Source: a virus
Length of the DNA stretch: 50,819 bases
Virus record (IMG/VR): IMGVR_UViG_3300030106_005756
Coordinates: 1-50,819 of that record
Reading direction: 5' to 3' (one strand)
This document shows, piece by piece, positions 15,509-23,846 of the stretch; positions within the stretch are counted from its first letter, which is position 1, and each line of letters begins with the position of its first letter. The notes beneath the pieces were generated by a model. That model ran no database searches. It was not told the DNA's origin and was given only the letters and a program-made list of their open reading frames with translations. Made by a program: the position numbers and the translations under genes.

Positions 15509-16868
15509 TACAAATACATCCTTCCATGTCAAAAAACTTAGTACCAGATGCTGATATTAGGTCATTTGGTTTCTCCCCTATAAATTTAATATCCCTCAAC
15601 TCTCCACTAAGTAATTTATCATCAATAGCCTTTTTTACTTCACCAGGTGGTAAACCATAGTCATCAAATATGAATGTAACATCTTCCCATAATTTTAACG
15701 AGTTTTCTATATCACTCATGACCTGATGGTATTCATGACCGGCGTCGATAAAAACCACATCAACATCTTTGGGTAAAAAATCTTTCCAATCACTATGGTA
15801 TAAATCCATTTTGACCAACTCAACGTTATCCCTATCTTTATTATTATTTCTAGCTTGTTCTAAGTTCCAATCATCTATCTCAACGGCGTAGACTTTTTTA
15901 AAAATATGACTTAATAATCTAGTAGATTGTCCTTGAGATGCACCTATCTCAACCACAGTCTTATCTTTGAATTTATCCCCAAATAATTCTAAAACATCTT
16001 TTTTAAACTTTCTAGAGGTCGTATATTTAGCAGTGTCTTTATGTAACATCTCATTCAATATTTTATCGTGTGGATTTATGACATAATTATCCTTAACAAG
16101 TTCCCAAGTCTGTCCCATCAGTTGTGGTCTTTGGTCTTTGGGTAAGCCGTTGAAACACCAGTTATATCCATATTTTATAAAAAATGGTGTGGTATCTCCC
16201 TCTATCTGCCAGTTATGTCCGAGTAAGTCCCTTCTATGCATATGGGTTAATTTATAGGCAAGTGGTAATTCTAAATTTACATCTATTTTGTTAATCTGTA
16301 ACCAATAATTCATTGGTGTCTGTTCGGTTCCTTTATTAACAATTTTATCTTGTAACTCCACAAACGTATCCACGTTATCGTAATATAATTCTTTGAATGA
16401 TTTGAAAAACTCTTTATGTTTTTGATTAAATACAATAAAACCTGAATTAACATACTTGGATTGGTCTAATTCAAAATTATTGAAAAAAGGTTTGTATCCT
16501 TGAATGCTTTCATGAATCCATCTCATGTTATCCTTATCGTGCCAAGCTGTAAATCTATGGTCTGTTAAATCAAAGAAGTTTGGAGCATCCCATTTATACA
16601 TAAAACTACTATCGACAAGAGCTATTTGGTCATACTCGATACCTCTTCGTTCTAACTCTTCGAAAACGAATATTGCCTTCTGCCAATTAATTCTAAATTT
16701 AAACAAATCATCCTCAATTGGTTCTGAAAACTCAACAAATTCACAATCATATCTTTCACAAAAATGTTTCCAAGTATTTTTAGAATAATCAAAGTATTCA
16801 TAATTACCGTATTTTTCAGTTAACTGTGGATTTTTTACACCAACCCACCATATTACATTTTTTTTCAT
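15501..16868 (-). CDS. Glycosyltransferase fused to an S-adenosylmethionine methyltransferase
   Basis: 455 residues. Residues about 1-280 match the DAD-type glycosyltransferase next door, but the metal motif reads VDSS instead of VDAD, so this copy may have altered metal use or be non-catalytic. Residues about 295-455 form a class I methyltransferase: VVEIGASQGQSTRLL (SAM loop), YAVEIDDWN (acidic ribose contact), KMDLYH and VVFIDAGHEYHQV, as in Methyltransf_24 proteins that methylate sugars or small metabolites. The fusion suggests transfer plus O-methylation of the same glycan. It overlaps the PfkB gene upstream by 4 bp. Confidence 0.75.
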   Translation of the reverse strand: MKKNVIWWVGVKNPQLTEKYGNYEYFDYSKNTWKHFCERYDCEFVEFSEPIEDDLFKFRINWQKAIFVFEELERRGIEYDQIALVDSSFMYKWDAPNFFDLTDHRFTAWHDKDNMRWIHESIQGYKPFFNNFELDQSKYVNSGFIVFNQKHKEFFKSFKELYYDNVDTFVELQDKIVNKGTEQTPMNYWLQINKIDVNLELPLAYKLTHMHRRDLLGHNWQIEGDTTPFFIKYGYNWCFNGLPKDQRPQLMGQTWELVKDNYVINPHDKILNEMLHKDTAKYTTSRKFKKDVLELFGDKFKDKTVVEIGASQGQSTRLLSHIFKKVYAVEIDDWNLEQARNNNKDRDNVELVKMDLYHSDWKDFLPKDVDVVFIDAGHEYHQVMSDIENSLKLWEDVTFIFDDYGLPPGEVKKAIDDKLLSGELRDIKFIGEKPNDLISASGTKFFDMEGCICNA

Positions 16869-17629
16869 ACGGTGGAAACCCCATGTTTTTGTACGACTAT
16901 TTTAGTACAGTCTTGTGCGAATTTTATAGCCTTGATAATATCTCTACTTCTAATATATTCCGTGGTTAATCCTGCTAAAAAAGTATCTCCGGCACCTGAT
17001 ATATCTTTCACTGGTACATCATCGGTGGGGTATCTGTCACCTTTGAATAAACACCCCTCTCTACCTCTCGTAATAATTGTTTTATCGATGATAGGATTAT
17101 TTTCGAAAAAATGTTTATTGTTCTCATACTCTAAGTCGTTTATTTTTAAAAAATCAACGTCTTTAATCCAATCGCCTAATTTTTTCTTCGTGTCTACAAA
17201 AACATTGTTGTTATTTTCACATATCCATTGTATATCATCCTCGTGTAAAAAACCTTTGTCATAATCAGATATAATCACAGCATCGAAATCTCTTTTACCG
17301 TTCCAAGGTATGTGGCATTCATTGTTTTGTATCGTCGATAATAAAATATTTTCAATCCTATCACAATAATCATGTTCATCAACTCTCAGTACAAGTTGAT
17401 TGGATTTATCATCAACATATCTAACTTTTCTAATACTATTTGGATTCGTTATTGTCGAAATATTCACCCCTAAAGCCTCAACATTATTAGAAACATTTCT
17501 AGCCATACCGTCGTTTGTTTTTGTGACAGTAGGATTGAATACTGGCACAGGTGCCTCTGGTGTTAATCTATTGACTTTACCGTAGACAAAAACATCCTTA
17601 CAACTATCACCGACCACTAATATTCTCAC
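16865..17629 (-). CDS. PfkB-family sugar kinase, HldE/RfaE-like
   Basis: 254 residues, shorter than the 310-residue HldE kinase domain. LVVGDSCKDVFVYGKVNRLTPEAPVPVF matches the RfaE N-terminus (GDxxxDxYxxGxxxRxSPEAPVPV). VIISDYDKGFL, FVDTKK and ISGAGDTFLAGL (PfkB signature 2 with the catalytic Asp) follow. It phosphorylates a sugar phosphate, most likely a heptose-7-phosphate at C1 by similarity. The start is GTG at 17629 after GGAG, overlapping the cupin stop (GTGA). No ADP-transferase domain is fused. Confidence 0.8.
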   Translation of the reverse strand: MRILVVGDSCKDVFVYGKVNRLTPEAPVPVFNPTVTKTNDGMARNVSNNVEALGVNISTITNPNSIRKVRYVDDKSNQLVLRVDEHDYCDRIENILLSTIQNNECHIPWNGKRDFDAVIISDYDKGFLHEDDIQWICENNNNVFVDTKKKLGDWIKDVDFLKINDLEYENNKHFFENNPIIDKTIITRGREGCLFKGDRYPTDDVPVKDISGAGDTFLAGLTTEYIRSRDIIKAIKFAQDCTKIVVQKHGVSTV

Positions 17630-18075
17630 TTTTTATCTCCTAATCCGTTTTCTCTTTCAAATTTTTCAATGCTATCCCAAACCTCTACCTGACTATCACC
17701 TGGTAGTACTCTGTAGGAATCTGAGTCCTCATGGTGTGTTGAAACTTCAAATATTCTACCATCAGTTATAGCTTCTAACTGATGAGGTTGACCAGGATAT
17801 TGTCTAACGACCCAACCAGGTTTTAACTTTATCGTTGTTGGATAGGCGTTCTCGGTATCTATAAACGTATAATTAAACTCTCCTTCTTCCACCCACCAAG
17901 TTTCATCTTTGTTCATGTGATAATGCATTGAGAACTTACATCCGGCATTGAATACGAGTATTTTGCCACAATAGAGTTCGTTATTCTCAATGATTATTTC
18001 TTTACCCCAACCTTTGGGGATGTGACATGCCTCTTCCATGTAGACATCTGTTTTTATCTCACCGTGTTGTAACAT
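17626..18075 (-). CDS. Cupin-domain protein, possible sugar isomerase or epimerase
   Basis: 149 residues. A single cupin: GWGKEIIIENN, then KFSMHYHMNKDETWWVEEGEF (cupin motif 1 with HxH and Glu) and PGQPHQLEAI (motif 2 His). This resembles the C-terminal domain of type II mannose-6-phosphate isomerase and small cupins next to heptose or LPS genes. The AAGGAG ribosome binding site is good. The gene is coupled to the HldE-like kinase, which suggests both act on the same phosphorylated sugar. Confidence 0.7.
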   Translation of the reverse strand: MLQHGEIKTDVYMEEACHIPKGWGKEIIIENNELYCGKILVFNAGCKFSMHYHMNKDETWWVEEGEFNYTFIDTENAYPTTIKLKPGWVVRQYPGQPHQLEAITDGRIFEVSTHHEDSDSYRVLPGDSQVEVWDSIEKFERENGLGDKK

Positions 18076-18971
18076 TATTTTGTCTCCTTAAATCCAAAAG
18101 GACCTGATTTACTAAATATATTGTTTGATAGTCTATTTTCACTATCGATAAAACCTTTGGTTCGAAGTTCATCCACCAATGGTTGGTCACAGCTAAGATT
18201 CGATGGAGAGTTCGCAGGAAAGTCTTTTGGTCGTTCGTTGATAGGAATCAAATGAAGACGTTGATTGATTTGTTCACCACGAGAGGTTCTGATACCACAG
18301 CATGTTCTTAAGGCATATTTACCTTTGGTGGCGATAATGTCCCAATCAGGTATATCGTAATGTTTTGTTATATTGTGTGGTTCATCTTCCTTACCAGTTT
18401 CTCCCTCGAACTCCCAAGGACTGATGTTAGGCCTCATCAATTCAAAAAATAATGAGCGTGAAAATATCGACCAAGTACCTGAAGACCTAAAACTCCCCTC
18501 TTTCTTAAGTTTAATAAGTTCCCAATCATTCATACCCATGACTGTGGTAAAACCATATTCTACCTTTTTAGGTGGGTTGACAACACGACTAGAGTGCTCA
18601 GGATCGTTGGTCAAAGCAGCTCTACCAATTTTTGGGTCATTCTTTATCTTATTGGTCAAATAATAATAAATCTCTTCATTGAATCCAAACAAAAAAGAGT
18701 CCTCGGTACACCATTGAATGTGGTCAAACTCGACGTTCATCAGATAATCCCTAATCGGTGTTGACCAATTCTTCGGGCCTCCCACCTGTTTACCCAATGA
18801 GACATACTCAATGTTAGTGGGAAAATCGTAATTAGGTATGTCGTAACCTAATATTGTTACCTTTTTGTCAGGTCGAAACTTATTAAAACAATGCACCCAT
18901 ATCGGTAAACACCTCATGTAATCATTCGATGTAAAAACGTACAATGGTGGGTCATATTTTTTAATTACCAA
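18075..18971 (-). CDS. Putative glycosyltransferase-like protein; TTG start
   Basis: About 298 residues. The start I prefer is TTG at 18971, because GGGAG lies exactly 5 nt upstream and the frame then begins VIKKYDPPLYVFTSNDY. Features: a Rossmann-like N-terminal half, FDHIQWCTEDSFLFG (acidic metal-binding-like segment), SSGTWSIFSRSLF and a C-terminal NRLSN-type tail. Not assigned to a known family; a glycosyltransferase role comes from context and the GT-A-like layout. Confidence 0.5.
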   Translation of the reverse strand: MVIKKYDPPLYVFTSNDYMRCLPIWVHCFNKFRPDKKVTILGYDIPNYDFPTNIEYVSLGKQVGGPKNWSTPIRDYLMNVEFDHIQWCTEDSFLFGFNEEIYYYLTNKIKNDPKIGRAALTNDPEHSSRVVNPPKKVEYGFTTVMGMNDWELIKLKKEGSFRSSGTWSIFSRSLFFELMRPNISPWEFEGETGKEDEPHNITKHYDIPDWDIIATKGKYALRTCCGIRTSRGEQINQRLHLIPINERPKDFPANSPSNLSCDQPLVDELRTKGFIDSENRLSNNIFSKSGPFGFKETK

Positions 18972-19345
18972 GATATCTCCCAATCTTTGAATTCAGCGGC
19001 TAAACAATCCGTTTTATAATCTTTTCTACCGCCGAATCTTTCTTGTATTTTGTTTTTCGCCGTATTTCTGATACCATTCAATCCATGGGTAAGTTGTAAG
19101 TTCTCACCAGCATTGATACCTTTACGGGCTTCGGATTCATTATGCCAAATGTGTAGATTCATCTGTGAGGTAACGATTACAGCCCTAATTAATTCACCGT
19201 CCAACCCCTCTAACTCCAAATCATGTATAATGTCTTTTATCTCTTGAGCATATTCTTCCTTATGTTCAGGTATGAAAACTTCTTTCAACTGAACGATGGA
19301 TAATCTATCTATCAGTTCACTTACTGTTGGTAAATACTTTCTCAT
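18965..19345 (-). CDS. Small conserved-looking protein of glycan cluster (126 aa)
   Basis: The start at 19345 is set by GGAGAGAGG upstream and by the ATGA overlap with the Gmd-like stop. It begins MRKYLPTVSELIDRLSIVQ and is almost entirely helical and charged, with SQMNLHIWHNESEARK in the middle. No cofactor motif. Proteins with this N-terminal pattern occur beside sugar-nucleotide genes in other phages and bacteria, as far as I recall, without a known activity. Confidence 0.6.
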   Translation of the reverse strand: MRKYLPTVSELIDRLSIVQLKEVFIPEHKEEYAQEIKDIIHDLELEGLDGELIRAVIVTSQMNLHIWHNESEARKGINAGENLQLTHGLNGIRNTAKNKIQERFGGRKDYKTDCLAAEFKDWEISW

Positions 19346-20310
19346 AAAACCTCTCTCCAATAATCTAATAAATCATCACAAATATGGGTCAAATCCTTTT
19401 CTGGTTTCCAACCAAAATGTTCTCTAAACTTATCACTACTAGGAATTTGTAAAGTTATATCCGTTGGTCTGACCCTTTTTTTATCTAACAATTTGGTTAA
19501 CGCATCTGATATCTTGGATTTGGATATCAACATATCGAGGGCTTCCCCAACCGTACAGGTGTAATCACCACCTATGTTGTAAACCTCACCATACCTATTA
19601 CTTTCGGAACATAACCAATAAGCTTTTATGGCATCCTCTATATGATTATAAGTCCTAACAGAATCTAAATTACCATGTCTAATCTGACAATCGTTTTTTA
19701 TCAACTTTTCATTTTGAACAATCTGATATGCGAATGATGAAAGGGCAAATTGTTTACCTCTTCTGGCACCCTCATGACTAAACATACGAGTCGTAATTAT
19801 CTTCATACCATATGCTTTATAATAGTATTGTGACATCAAATCATGACCTACCTTTGATATTGAATATGGATTAGCAGGTCTGATGGGATTGTCCTCGGTG
19901 ATGGGAATCTCATCTTCGTTTGGATTACCATAAACCTCGGATGAAGATATACTCACTATTGTTGGATTGTATCTAGAATCCTTTATTGATTCGAATAAAT
20001 GGGTGGTGCCTATTACATTCGTTTGTAAGGTGATGACCGGTATTTTAAAACTAACCTCAGGAAAACTCTGAGCGGCAAAATGAAATACTTTGTTTGGTTT
20101 AGATATCTCAATGGCTCTTTGTACCGACATACCATCTATCAAATCACAGTCGATAAACTGAAACCTTTTATCATCAATATGGTCTAAGTTTTTTGTATCT
20201 TCCATCCATCGTTTGGTAGCGTATATTCTAACATCTATTTCGTTATCCAAAATATAGTCAATCATGTGACTACCAACAAAACCTGTACCACCAGTTATCA
20301 ATATGTTCAT
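19342..20310 (-). CDS. GDP-mannose 4,6-dehydratase-like SDR
   Basis: 322 residues (Gmd is usually 345-375). GGTGFVGSHM (7-16) binds NADP. FHFAAQSFPEVSF, VSISSSEVYGN, PANPYSISK (catalytic YxxxK) and RMFSHEGARRGKQF, corresponding to the Gmd NHESPRRG segment, follow in order. The reaction is GDP-mannose to GDP-4-keto-6-deoxymannose, and the same family also acts on GDP-heptose. It belongs to the operon containing the ColD-like enzyme, whose natural substrate is this product. Confidence 0.8.
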   Translation of the reverse strand: MNILITGGTGFVGSHMIDYILDNEIDVRIYATKRWMEDTKNLDHIDDKRFQFIDCDLIDGMSVQRAIEISKPNKVFHFAAQSFPEVSFKIPVITLQTNVIGTTHLFESIKDSRYNPTIVSISSSEVYGNPNEDEIPITEDNPIRPANPYSISKVGHDLMSQYYYKAYGMKIITTRMFSHEGARRGKQFALSSFAYQIVQNEKLIKNDCQIRHGNLDSVRTYNHIEDAIKAYWLCSESNRYGEVYNIGGDYTCTVGEALDMLISKSKISDALTKLLDKKRVRPTDITLQIPSSDKFREHFGWKPEKDLTHICDDLLDYWREVL

Positions 20311-20321
20311 TTATAATCCTT

Positions 20322-22004
20322 TTAAATTAAAACTTTATTTATTATATCTTTTTTATCAACCATCCAGCTACGGGTTTTTAAATTATCAACCGTGTCAACC
20401 ATCGAACCTAACTCAATACTATGAACTTGTTTATCAAGTTTCCATAATCTTTTTTGAATTACCCTACCAGCCATTCCAACAGCTGGTAACACTAGGTCAA
20501 CTTCTTCAACATAATCCAAAACTTTTGGCCACCATTCATCTATATGATAATAAGCGTCTTTTGATGGTGTCGCGACATGATAATCTACTTTACCAACAAG
20601 TCTTTCAATCGATGATTTTTTAATCGAACCGATAAAAAGTTTTTTCTTCGGTCTGATAAAATTATCCATAAAATCTTTAAAAATTTGTTGTTCGTGTACA
20701 ATTATATAAGTTAACATCACATGTGAATAAAATGTAAATTCTTCATGTCTATCGAAATTTTTTTGTATAAAACCAGCTAATTCATTATATATTTGTGGTG
20801 GATGATGAACTAGTTCCCTTCCATTATATGTTGGTTCGTTGAACATCACTCCACGAATATAATTATCATCTAAAATCTCAAAAGAGTCTTTTAATTCCTG
20901 TTGTAATTCGGGTGAGTATTTATGTAGAAGTTCCCTTTTACCTTTCATAATTTCAAAATCACCATCTCCGAAACGGCTGTAAAATACCTTTTTATCGTTT
21001 GTAAGTTTATTGTACAAATGATTCAAAGTTTCTTGAATATTTTTTGTTTCCATTTTAAATTCCTCTTCAATTTCGTATCCAGCGTTTTCACACCTTCTAC
21101 ATATTATATCACCTTCAATCGTATCATCTGTCATACGGTCTGTGATATATTTCATGGCACTACCATTATGTAAACTATCATAGTCATCCTCTAAAAGATT
21201 TCCTAACTTAGATTCCAAACCATAGTCCATACAACACAATTGTATATCACCATTAGGTATGACAACATTACTGGTCAAACTGTTACTTTTACAAATTATC
21301 TTACCGGCTTTATAACCAACCCCACCCTCATAATTCGTCATAGACGGTGCCCTTTTTCTGACCTCTTTATCATTCAGATTTGATGCTCTTGATATTGCTT
21401 TGAATTCAAATGGTATTTTATCTAATGGGAATACATCAAGTATCTCCTTACTCAGAAAACCATTTTTATCCATAGTCATAAACCGAATGTGGGTTCCTAA
21501 TACTAGATTATTTTTTTGAGCCTGAACAATTAAATACTTAAGAATTTTCTTATACTTAGTTGTTATTTTAACTGGCATGACACCACCCTCATCGGGTAGA
21601 TGTATCGCTAAAGGGTTCTCTTGGTCGTAAGGTGAGAAAGGTCTAGTGGGATGTTTACAGATATCAATTAATAAATCAACATCAGATACATTTGCACCAA
21701 CCAAAGTAGTATACACAGATACCGTGTGTCCTTTATCATGTGCATATTTTATCATCCTACCACAATCTTTATTCAAAAAAGGTTCGGTATAACCAGAGAA
21801 ATCTATCCTTGTTGTCAAAGGAACTTTATCGATTATTTTTTTAAAATTATTAAAAGATAAATTTCTTATGAGTTCATCCTTGGGATATAGATTGTAAGTC
21901 TTTGATAGTTTATCCTGTGGACAAACAATACAGGCGACCGCACATCCCTTATAAGCTATATTTACCGTAACCTCAAGTTGTGTTTGATGACGAGGTGGCC
22001 ACAT
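20322..22004 (-). CDS. Radical SAM/SPASM-like enzyme fused to a GT-D glycosyltransferase domain
   Basis: 560 residues. N-terminal part (about 1-320): CAVACIVC (Cys21, 25, 28) is the canonical CX3CX2C radical-SAM cluster motif, followed by TRIDFSGYTEPFLN, the GGE-like SAM region. Near 240-320 are more cysteines (a QLCCMDYG and ICRRC set), typical of a SPASM-type auxiliary cluster. C-terminal part (about 335-560): YSRFGDGDFEIMKG, corresponding to the R-FGDGE motif of the GT-D fold, and LVLPAVGMAGRVIQKRLW. A membrane segment is absent. The two halves are in one frame with no stop, so radical modification and sugar transfer may be coupled. Confidence 0.75.
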   Translation of the reverse strand: MWPPRHQTQLEVTVNIAYKGCAVACIVCPQDKLSKTYNLYPKDELIRNLSFNNFKKIIDKVPLTTRIDFSGYTEPFLNKDCGRMIKYAHDKGHTVSVYTTLVGANVSDVDLLIDICKHPTRPFSPYDQENPLAIHLPDEGGVMPVKITTKYKKILKYLIVQAQKNNLVLGTHIRFMTMDKNGFLSKEILDVFPLDKIPFEFKAISRASNLNDKEVRKRAPSMTNYEGGVGYKAGKIICKSNSLTSNVVIPNGDIQLCCMDYGLESKLGNLLEDDYDSLHNGSAMKYITDRMTDDTIEGDIICRRCENAGYEIEEEFKMETKNIQETLNHLYNKLTNDKKVFYSRFGDGDFEIMKGKRELLHKYSPELQQELKDSFEILDDNYIRGVMFNEPTYNGRELVHHPPQIYNELAGFIQKNFDRHEEFTFYSHVMLTYIIVHEQQIFKDFMDNFIRPKKKLFIGSIKKSSIERLVGKVDYHVATPSKDAYYHIDEWWPKVLDYVEEVDLVLPAVGMAGRVIQKRLWKLDKQVHSIELGSMVDTVDNLKTRSWMVDKKDIINKVLI

Positions 22005-22951
22005 TACATATTCTCTTTAATCCACTCAACAGTCTCTTTGATACCATCCTCGAACGATATTGTTGGTTCATATCCAATAACCTCTTTTGCTTTTGATGTG
22101 TCCAACGCTCTATATTGTATCGTAACGGGTTTGGTTTCATCATACTCTGGTTTAATATTATGGTCAGCATGTTTTAAAATTAGGTCTACACTTTCACCAA
22201 TCGTGACCAAATTACCTGACGCAATATTGATTGGGTCACATACCGCATGTTTTTCTACCACGTCTAAACAAGCTCTTGCCATATCAACAGAGTGAGTGAA
22301 GTCCCTAACAACATCAGGATTACCCCAAACCACATAAGGTGTTTGTTTTTCAAGAGCTCTACGGATGAGTGCTGGTAAAACATGACCAGTCTCATCTGTG
22401 AAGTCACCTTGTATTCCGTATATATTAGCAGGTCTAACGATAGCTATTTTCATCATTTCGTTTCTTTGATAGAATTGAGCTAATATTTCCGTATATCGTT
22501 TCATCCAGCCAACACCAAAGTAAGTCGTATAAGGATCACCCGACATCATCTCATCTTCCTTAATAGGGTAATCAGCTGGTGGGTAAGTTGTAGCACTACT
22601 AACAAAAAAGAATCTTTCCACTCCAGCTCTATAAGACTGTTCCATCAAAGTAGAATTCATAATTAAATTTGGTGTCACGTGCTGTAAAGGATCATGTGCC
22701 ATGACTCCAGCACCAGATGTATTCGCAGAACATACAAATACTATGTCCATACCATCGACACATTTTTTAACGTCATCAATATTCATAAAGTCTGCTTTAA
22801 CTTTTTCAACATCACCTACCCAACTCGGAACCTCTCTACCTCGATAACTAGCCCTAACTATTGCACCTTGTTCATGTAACATCTTTGCGACCTGTGAACC
22901 AACTAATCCACCGGCACCTGTTACTAATACCTTTTTATTTTTATAAAACAC
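22004..22951 (-). CDS. NAD-dependent epimerase/dehydratase (WcaG-like), no canonical YxxxK
   Basis: 315 residues. VTGAGGLVGSQV (10-21) is the NAD loop; VSSATTYPPADYP and VRPANIYGIQG are standard extended-SDR features. The expected catalytic tyrosine position (four residues before the Lys of GWMKRYTE) is not Tyr. A GTG start at 22951 follows AAGGAGTACAATA. It lies between the second epimerase and the radical-SAM fusion in the dideoxysugar-like operon; reduction or epimerisation of the 4-keto intermediate is the natural guess. Confidence 0.75.
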   Translation of the reverse strand: MFYKNKKVLVTGAGGLVGSQVAKMLHEQGAIVRASYRGREVPSWVGDVEKVKADFMNIDDVKKCVDGMDIVFVCSANTSGAGVMAHDPLQHVTPNLIMNSTLMEQSYRAGVERFFFVSSATTYPPADYPIKEDEMMSGDPYTTYFGVGWMKRYTEILAQFYQRNEMMKIAIVRPANIYGIQGDFTDETGHVLPALIRRALEKQTPYVVWGNPDVVRDFTHSVDMARACLDVVEKHAVCDPINIASGNLVTIGESVDLILKHADHNIKPEYDETKPVTIQYRALDTSKAKEVIGYEPTISFEDGIKETVEWIKENM

Positions 22952-23846
22952 TATTGTACTCCTTATACCATTGTATTGTTTTTACTATACCATTTTCTAA
23001 ACTCGTCTGTGGAGTGAAACCAAAACTCTCAGCTCTTTCGGTGCTCATTAGTCTTTTGGAATCACCCATAGGTTTTGTTTCATCCCACTCAATATCTAAT
23101 TGAAAATATGAAGCGATGATATCAGCCACCTCTTTGATTGTAACACCATCACCACTACCTAAGTTGACTGGTTCTGTTACTTGATTTTCAACCATGTGAA
23201 TCATACCCCTTGCGACATCATCGGTGTAAATCAAATCTCTGATTGGTGAACCATCACCCCAAACTTCTAAAACATCATTCTCCATTGCTTTTTTAATCAA
23301 AGATGGAACAACCATAGACCATTTACCAAAGTTGTCATTAGGCCCATAGACATTGGCGGGTCGGACTATCGAACACTTATTCCAATTATTTTGTTTGACA
23401 TAAGCCTCAACATTCATCTCACCTATTCTCTTCGCCCATCCAGCGAACCAATCGTTTTCAGATGGAAATGTTTTCCATACATCATCCTCTTCGAAAACCT
23501 CTGCTGGATGATAAACCCCAACCGAACTCGTATAAAGAAACCAATCAACATCAGCATTGAAAGCAGCTTCAACCATGTTGGCATTGAACTGAATCATAGG
23601 TACACTAAATGATGCAGGTGATTCCATACATCTCTGTGGAGAACCTTTGATACCAGCCAGATGAAATATAATATCTTGACCATCACATATTTCTTTACAA
23701 ACATTTCTATCTCTGAGGTCATAGTTTGGTAAATCTGCAACCAAAATATTATTTGGTGATTTGGTCTGAAGAATATCAACAAGACTTCTACCAATCATTC
23801 CTTTACCACCTGTTACTAATATATTTTTATTCTTGAAATCAATCAT
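22941..23846 (-). CDS. NAD-dependent epimerase/dehydratase (WcaG-like), second copy
   Basis: 301 residues. VTGGKGMIGRSL (11-22), FHLAGIKGSP, YTSSVGVYHPAE, NDWFAGWAKRIGEM and SIVRPANVYGPND follow the extended-SDR pattern, with RDLIYTDDVARGM near the end. Like its neighbour it has Phe-Ala where YxxxK predicts Tyr, a feature I recall from a subgroup of GDP-fucose-synthase-like proteins. It overlaps the ColD-like gene by a few bases. Confidence 0.75.
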   Translation of the reverse strand: MIDFKNKNILVTGGKGMIGRSLVDILQTKSPNNILVADLPNYDLRDRNVCKEICDGQDIIFHLAGIKGSPQRCMESPASFSVPMIQFNANMVEAAFNADVDWFLYTSSVGVYHPAEVFEEDDVWKTFPSENDWFAGWAKRIGEMNVEAYVKQNNWNKCSIVRPANVYGPNDNFGKWSMVVPSLIKKAMENDVLEVWGDGSPIRDLIYTDDVARGMIHMVENQVTEPVNLGSGDGVTIKEVADIIASYFQLDIEWDETKPMGDSKRLMSTERAESFGFTPQTSLENGIVKTIQWYKEYNSVL

